A stretch of DNA of 64,000 nt from Pseudomonas sp. CBZ-4 (GTDB lineage: Bacteria > Pseudomonadota > Gammaproteobacteria > Pseudomonadales > Pseudomonadaceae): positions 1 through 64,000 of the forward strand of contig NZ_ANNV01000154.1 of NCBI RefSeq assembly GCF_000346755.1, in the 5' to 3' direction. Position 1 is the stretch's first letter. Each line of letters opens with the position of its first letter. Of the stretch, positions 61,031-64,000 are shown piece after piece. Below the pieces are notes generated by a model, which saw only the letters and a list, made by a program, of their open reading frames with translations, did not search any database and was not told where the DNA came from. The translations under genes were made by a program, and so were the position numbers.

Positions 61031-61059
61031 AGCCCTGTCGCTTCGGCGACGGGGCTTTT
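61031..61059 (+). terminator. Terminator of metG
   Basis: AGCCCTGTCGC, a UUCG tetraloop and GCGACGGGGCT form an 11 bp stem followed by TTT. It separates metG from the rnfB-like gene. Confidence 0.9.
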
Positions 61060-61132
61060 CAGCTAGTCCCCTCTTCTCGCTTGTCGGATAATCAAGTTCT
61101 GTTTGTCTAGCCGGCATGCCAATGATCCCAGC

Positions 61133-62296
61133 ATGAACCTCATTCAACGTATCGACGCGCTGCTGCCGCAGACCCAATGCGGCAAATGCGGGCACCCGGG
61201 CTGCAGGCCATACGCCGAAGGCATCGCTAAAGGCGAGGACATCAACAAGTGCCCGCCGGGTGGTCAGGAGACGATCGTCGGCCTGGCCCACCTGCTGAGC
61301 GTCCCCGTGCTGACGCTGGACACCAGCCGTGGCGAAGCACCAGCCCAGGTTGCCTACATCCGCGAAGCGGAGTGCATCGGCTGCACCAAATGTATCCAGG
61401 CGTGCCCGGTGGATGCGATCGTCGGTGCTGCCAAGCTCATGCACACGGTGATCAGCGACGAGTGCACGGGCTGTGACCTGTGCGTGGCGCCTTGCCCGGT
61501 CGACTGCATCGATATGCGGCCGCTGGTCGACCTGGTGCCAATGGTGGGCGGATTGACGGCCAGCGAACACGAGCACCACGAACGCAGCCTCAAGCGTGAC
61601 CGGGCGCGGCGGCGTTATGAACAGCGCAACGCGCGTTTGCAGCAGGAGGAACAGCGCCAGCTGGCAGAACGCCTGGCACGGGCCAAGCGCGTGGTGCCGA
61701 CGCAAGCTGCACCCGCAGATGCAGGGCAAGCCGCCTCGGATGCAGCGATCAAGAAAGCCAAGATCGGCGTCGCCATGAGCCGTGCGCAGCTGCACAAATC
61801 CCTGAAAGCTTTCGGCCATCCGCCAACGTTTGAGCAACAATCGCAACTGATCATCCTGCAACACCAGTTCGAAGCCGCGGAGCAAGCACTCACAGCGCTG
61901 GAAGCCAGCAGTCCGCCGCCGCTCCCTGCCAACAAAGACCCTGAGCTCAAGCGCGCGAAAATCCAGCTGGCCATGCGGCGCGCCGAGTTGAAGAAGGCTC
62001 AAGAGCAGTGCGCCGACGCGCAACAGCTGGCAACGCTCAGCGCGGCATTAACCGCTGCCGAGCAAGCCCTGCATGACGTCGAGGCGACCTCCGAGCAACC
62101 CCGCCCCGACTTGCAGCGCGTGGAAAAACGCCCCATAGACGCCCGACTGCGCCAGCTGAAAACCGCCCTGGCCTACGCCCGCGCGGAGGTCAGCAAGCTA
62201 CAGCGCCAACCGGGCGTCGACACAGTAGTGCTGGCTGCGGCGCAACACAAACTGGAAGAGGTGCAGCGCCAGGTCGATACCCATGTCAGCGCCTGA
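61133..62296 (+). CDS. rnfB: RnfB-like ferredoxin protein, soluble and orphan
   Basis: Fe-S protein with the RnfB core: four-cysteine cluster domain (LLPQTQCGKCGHPGCRPYAEG...NKCPPGG) at about 9-50 and two 4Fe-4S motifs (CIGCTKCIQACPVDA, CTGCDLCVAPCPVDC) near 80-130. It is 387 residues from MNLIQRIDALLPQTQ. Typical RnfB begins with a membrane helix; here that segment is absent. The rest of the protein (about 150-387) is a long charged helical extension. No rnfA, C, D, G or E gene is present; nth follows. Role is uncertain. Confidence 0.85.
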   Translation: MNLIQRIDALLPQTQCGKCGHPGCRPYAEGIAKGEDINKCPPGGQETIVGLAHLLSVPVLTLDTSRGEAPAQVAYIREAECIGCTKCIQACPVDAIVGAAKLMHTVISDECTGCDLCVAPCPVDCIDMRPLVDLVPMVGGLTASEHEHHERSLKRDRARRRYEQRNARLQQEEQRQLAERLARAKRVVPTQAAPADAGQAASDAAIKKAKIGVAMSRAQLHKSLKAFGHPPTFEQQSQLIILQHQFEAAEQALTALEASSPPPLPANKDPELKRAKIQLAMRRAELKKAQEQCADAQQLATLSAALTAAEQALHDVEATSEQPRPDLQRVEKRPIDARLRQLKTALAYARAEVSKLQRQPGVDTVVLAAAQHKLEEVQRQVDTHVSA

Positions 62297-62389
62297 CCTC
62301 TATCCTATTGAGGTTGTTGCCTATAGGGCTCCGCGCCTGGGATCACTTTTCACCATTACGCCGACCGTCTGCAAGGAATTGCCTGCCCC

Positions 62390-63028
62390 ATGAACGCCGT
62401 AAAACGCCTGGAAATTTTCCGCAGGTTTCACGAGGACAATCCAGAACCGAAAACCGAACTGGCCTACTCGTCACCGTTCGAGTTGCTGATTGCGGTGATC
62501 CTGTCGGCGCAATCCACTGACGTTGGCGTCAACAAGGCCACGGCCAAGCTGTACCCGGTGGCCAATACACCGGAAGCGATCCACGCCCTGGGCGTCGATG
62601 GGTTGTCCGAATACATCAAGACGATTGGCCTGTACAACAGCAAGGCCAAAAATGTCATTGAAACCTGCCGAATGCTGGTGGAGTTGCACGGCAGCGAAGT
62701 GCCGCAAACGCGCGAAGCCCTGGAAGCCCTTCCCGGTGTCGGCCGAAAAACCGCCAATGTCGTGCTCAACACGGCATTTCGGCAGTTGACCATGGCGGTG
62801 GACACGCACATTTTCCGGGTCAGCAACCGAACCGGCATCGCCCGCGGCAAGAATGTGGTGGAAGTGGAGGCTCAATTAATGAAGTTCGTGCCCAAGCCAT
62901 ATCTACTCGATTCCCATCACTGGTTGATTCTGCACGGGCGTTACGTTTGCCAGGCGCGCAAGCCACGCTGCGGCAGCTGTCGCATCGAAGACCTGTGTGA
63001 GTACAAGGACAAGACGTCCGACGATTGA
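62390..63028 (+). CDS. nth: Nth, endonuclease III
   Basis: DNA glycosylase and AP lyase that removes oxidised pyrimidines. The 212-residue product has the helix-hairpin-helix LPGVGRKTANVVL with catalytic Lys, catalytic Asp in AVDTHIFRVSNR, and the [4Fe-4S] motif C-x6-C-x2-C-x5-C in the last 30 residues. Located 93 bp after the rnfB-like gene. Confidence 0.96.
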   Translation: MNAVKRLEIFRRFHEDNPEPKTELAYSSPFELLIAVILSAQSTDVGVNKATAKLYPVANTPEAIHALGVDGLSEYIKTIGLYNSKAKNVIETCRMLVELHGSEVPQTREALEALPGVGRKTANVVLNTAFRQLTMAVDTHIFRVSNRTGIARGKNVVEVEAQLMKFVPKPYLLDSHHWLILHGRYVCQARKPRCGSCRIEDLCEYKDKTSDD

Positions 63029-63134
63029 GCATCATTGTTTTTTTCGATCAATCGATTGAAAAAATCTTTTTTACCCATTCATGGATTATCGTTATAAGGA
63101 GCGCCAACGGCAGTCTTAGCCCGGAGTGAACCTT

Positions 63135-63317
63135 ATGAGCACTGGCAAAGAACAATTGGATGTAGAAGACGACCTCGTTGCAGAGTCGGAAGACGATGGC
63201 GAAGCCCCCGTTGCGGAGGTAGCCAAGACCAATCTGAGCAAACGCCGCACTATCGACAATCTGCTGGAAGAGCGACGCTTGCAAAAACAACTGGCCGATT
63301 ACGACTTCGACCTCTGA
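63135..63317 (+). CDS. PA3496-like small protein
   Basis: A 60-residue acidic protein (DVEDDLVAESEDDGEAPVAE, then KRRTIDNLLEERRLQKQLAD) that matches the PA3496 family, which is annotated as putative envelope integrity protein. In P. aeruginosa PA3496 also follows nth. The ATG at 63135 is preferred over a GTG at 63126. Function is not established. Confidence 0.75.
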   Translation: MSTGKEQLDVEDDLVAESEDDGEAPVAEVAKTNLSKRRTIDNLLEERRLQKQLADYDFDL

Positions 63318-63336
63318 CCTGCCCGTTGGCGAGCAG

Positions 63337-63362
63337 AAGCCTCCCTGACGGAGGCTTTTTTC
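63337..63362 (+). terminator. Terminator after the PA3496-like gene
   Basis: AAGCCTCC and GGAGGCTT with a CTGAC loop and six Ts. The other side faces the convergent response regulator. Confidence 0.9.
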
Positions 63363-63409
63363 TACCTGTCTCCCTGGCTGGCTATCAAGCGAATTGACGG
63401 CGCACTCCT

Positions 63410-64000
63410 CTATACCAGCCCATTGCGCTGGGCCAACTCAATCAGGTCTACCAGCGAACGTGCATTGAGCTTGAGCAACAAGCGGGTCTTGTAGGTGCTC
63501 ACCGTTTTATTGCTGAGGAACATGCCATCGGCGATCTCCTTGTTGGTTTTGCCCCGGGCCAGCTGCTGCAGCACCATCATCTCCCGGCCCGAAAGGCGCT
63601 CGACCATGTCGGCCTCGGTAGCGTTGCCCATGGTTGAGCGCACTGAGTTGAGTGCCTGGTTCGGGAAATAGCTGTAGCCGGAAAGCACCGCCTTGATAGC
63701 ACTCAGCAACTCGGTCAGGTCCTGCTGCTTGCAGACATACCCCGCTGCGCCAGCCTGCATGCAACGCATGGAGAAATGCCCCGGTGCCTGGGACGTCAGC
63801 ACCAGCACCTTGAACGGGGCTGGCTGCTTGAGAGAGGACAGCCGGCAAATAACTTCCAGCCCATCGAGCTTCGGAATCCCAATATCCAGTATGACGATGT
63901 CCGGCATATGCTCCCGTGCAAGTTGCAACGCATCGACACCGTTATCAGTCTCGGCAACGACCTCATAACCATGACGCTCCATTAGCATACGCACAGCAAG
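63410..64000 (-). CDS. BvgA/RocA1-type response regulator, 5' end cut by window
   Basis: NarL/LuxR-type response regulator, at least 196 residues in view. It has the receiver domain with phospho-Asp in IVILDIGIPKLDGLEVICRL and the DNA-binding helix-turn-helix (LSGREMMVLQQLARGKTNKEI, then ADGMFLSNKTVSTYKTRLL). The sequence resembles Bordetella BvgA and Pseudomonas RocA1 throughout. The frame is open to base 64000, and the missing N-terminus (acidic pair, DDHP) lies outside. Stop at 63410, convergent with the PA3496-like gene. Confidence 0.85.
   Translation of the reverse strand, partial: LAVRMLMERHGYEVVAETDNGVDALQLAREHMPDIVILDIGIPKLDGLEVICRLSSLKQPAPFKVLVLTSQAPGHFSMRCMQAGAAGYVCKQQDLTELLSAIKAVLSGYSYFPNQALNSVRSTMGNATEADMVERLSGREMMVLQQLARGKTNKEIADGMFLSNKTVSTYKTRLLLKLNARSLVDLIELAQRNGLV

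Overview
The window is chromosomal DNA from a Pseudomonas of the P. fluorescens group. The evidence is the high GC content with host-like codon use, many REP/BIME-type intergenic palindromes (the recurring GGGAGCTGGCTTGCCTGCGA / GGGAGCGGGCTTGCCCGCGA cores), the intact wsp operon, rsmZ with its GacA box, fpr/finR and erdR, and a contractile tailocin between mutS and pncC(cinA)-recA-recX. That gene order is typical of this group. No tRNA, rRNA, CRISPR array or insertion sequence was seen.

Layout. 1-9.8 kb: a structured intergenic repeat, then the wspABCDEFR surface-sensing/c-di-GMP operon on the minus strand with overlapping start and stop codons, then a DUF533 membrane protein. 10-20.3 kb: a spermidine-use locus made of a LysR regulator, two 4-aminobutyraldehyde dehydrogenases, a complete polyamine-type ABC importer and a Tat-exported spermidine dehydrogenase. 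20.6-28.6 kb: opgD, a small orphan protein, a TetR-DUF418 pair with an operator abutting the start codon, a xenA-like ene-reductase, the kup K+ transporter and a dinJ/yafQ-type toxin-antitoxin module. 28.8-41.2 kb: housekeeping genes (rimO, GNAT, a degenerate pseudouridine synthase, yehS-like, trmO, fpr/finR, dgkA, erdR, DTW protein, LOG protein, recX, recA, pncC).

41.2-54.0 kb: an R-type tailocin on the minus strand. From 5' to 3' it has a LexA-like repressor, a regulatory gap, holin, tail-completion-like protein, gpV, gpW, gpJ, gpI, fibre, fibre chaperone, a small protein, sheath, tube, a tail assembly chaperone with a -1 frameshift extension, tape measure, gpU, gpX, gpD and a GH19 endolysin. 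There are no capsid, portal, terminase or integrase genes.

54.1-64 kb: mutS, fdxA, the small RNA rsmZ, apbC, metG, an orphan rnfB, nth, a PA3496-like protein and a truncated BvgA/RocA1-type response regulator.

The most interesting signal is in the regulatory gap of the tailocin (52.63-53.22 kb). On the minus strand an SOS-like promoter, with a LexA-type box inside its spacer, precedes a run of seven GGA motifs. Three lie in perfect AAGGAY hexaloops on 4-6 bp stems and a fourth lies on a 3 bp stem, and a rho-independent terminator follows downstream. This is the architecture of RsmX/Y/Z-type RNAs that titrate RsmA/RsmE. It suggests an SOS-induced Rsm-sponge RNA, or an Rsm-controlled leader, built into a tailocin. 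The second strong signal is a textbook T_TTT_TTA slippery site that extends the tail assembly chaperone by 54 residues in the -1 frame.
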